DNA of 64,000 bases from Edolisoma coerulescens (lineage: Eukaryota > Chordata > Aves > Passeriformes > Campephagidae), in the NCBI GenBank assembly GCA_013397115.1, contig VWZW01006950.1, forward strand, positions 964,679-1,028,678, in the 5' to 3' direction. The notes under the pieces are model-generated. The model was not told the origin of the DNA. It did not search any database and saw only the letters and a list, made by a program, of their open reading frames with translations. Shown one piece after another: positions 63,810-64,000 of the stretch; within the stretch, counting starts at the first letter, position 1, and each line of letters begins with the position of its first letter. The position numbers and the translations under genes were made by a program.

Positions 63810-64000
63810 GCAAGGGCCTGAAGAAGTCATATAAGGAGATGCTGAGTTCACTTGGGTTGTTCAGCCTGGCAGAGAGGAGACCTCATAGCTGCCTGCAGCT
63901 TCCTCCCAAGAGGAAGCAGAGGGGCAGGCGCTGATCTCTTCTCTGGGGTGACACGTGACAGAACCCGATGGAACAGCATGAAGCTGTGTCAGGGGAGGTT
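63810..64000 (+). mobile_element. CR1 LINE fragment, cut by window end
   Basis: GGAGATGCTGAGTTCACTTG, then GGTTGTTCAGCCTGGCAGAG, GAGACCTCATAGCTGCCTGC and finally GTCAGGGGAGGTT follow the CR1 3' region in the usual order, plus orientation. The 3' tail lies beyond 64000. Confidence 0.85.

Noticed and set aside
1..64000. CRISPR arrays, operons or bacterial-type systems
   Set aside because: No regularly spaced short repeats with unique spacers and no prokaryotic gene organisation are present. The spliced gene and avian repeats show a vertebrate nuclear genome.
51346..64000. OXCT1 exons expected from gene order
   Set aside because: No open frame or fragment here resembles OXCT1; the gene presumably lies beyond the window.

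Overview
This window reads as a bird nuclear genome. The only protein-coding gene I can support is PLCXD3, a PI-PLC X-domain protein, on the minus strand. The repeats are typically avian: several CR1 (chicken-repeat-1) LINE copies, some ending in the CR1 ATTCTATG-like octamer, plus compact endogenous-retrovirus LTRs. From established synteny, PLCXD3 lies between C6 and OXCT1 on human 5p13, a segment that corresponds to the avian Z chromosome. A Z-linked origin is therefore likely, but that is inference.

Layout. Positions 1-3208 are part of PLCXD3 intron 2. Exon 2 (3209-3917) carries almost the whole X domain with both catalytic histidines. Intron 1 runs from 3918 to 51043, about 47 kb, mostly AT-rich. 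It holds a large deleted CR1 (7125-8736), small CR1 tails (near 11.1, 25.2, 29.9 and 36.5 kb), an LTR on the plus strand (about 22.04-22.68 kb), a possible tRNA-headed SINE with a CR1 tail (27.2-27.8 kb), and no nested gene that I can recognise. Exon 1 ends at 51044 but runs into an 86-base run of N (51073-51158) that must hide the start codon. The last PLCXD3 exon (about 50 residues) was not found and should lie below position 1.

A CpG island (about 50285-51345) surrounds exon 1. Just inside intron 1 it contains a 34-bp GC-rich minisatellite of about nine copies. From 51.35 to 64 kb the sequence lies upstream of PLCXD3. It holds a solo-type LTR (from 56885), a truncated provirus (60616-61648: one LTR, primer-binding site, leader and a gag-like remnant), a perfect 32-bp palindrome (60435-60466) and a CR1 running off the window end. 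Both upstream LTRs point the same way as PLCXD3.

I found no new multi-gene system. The items most worth a second look are the minisatellite beside the first splice donor, the gap over the start codon, the same-sense LTRs upstream, the long palindrome and the tRNA-like SINE head. All family assignments are from reading the sequence and memory of the families; no database search was made.
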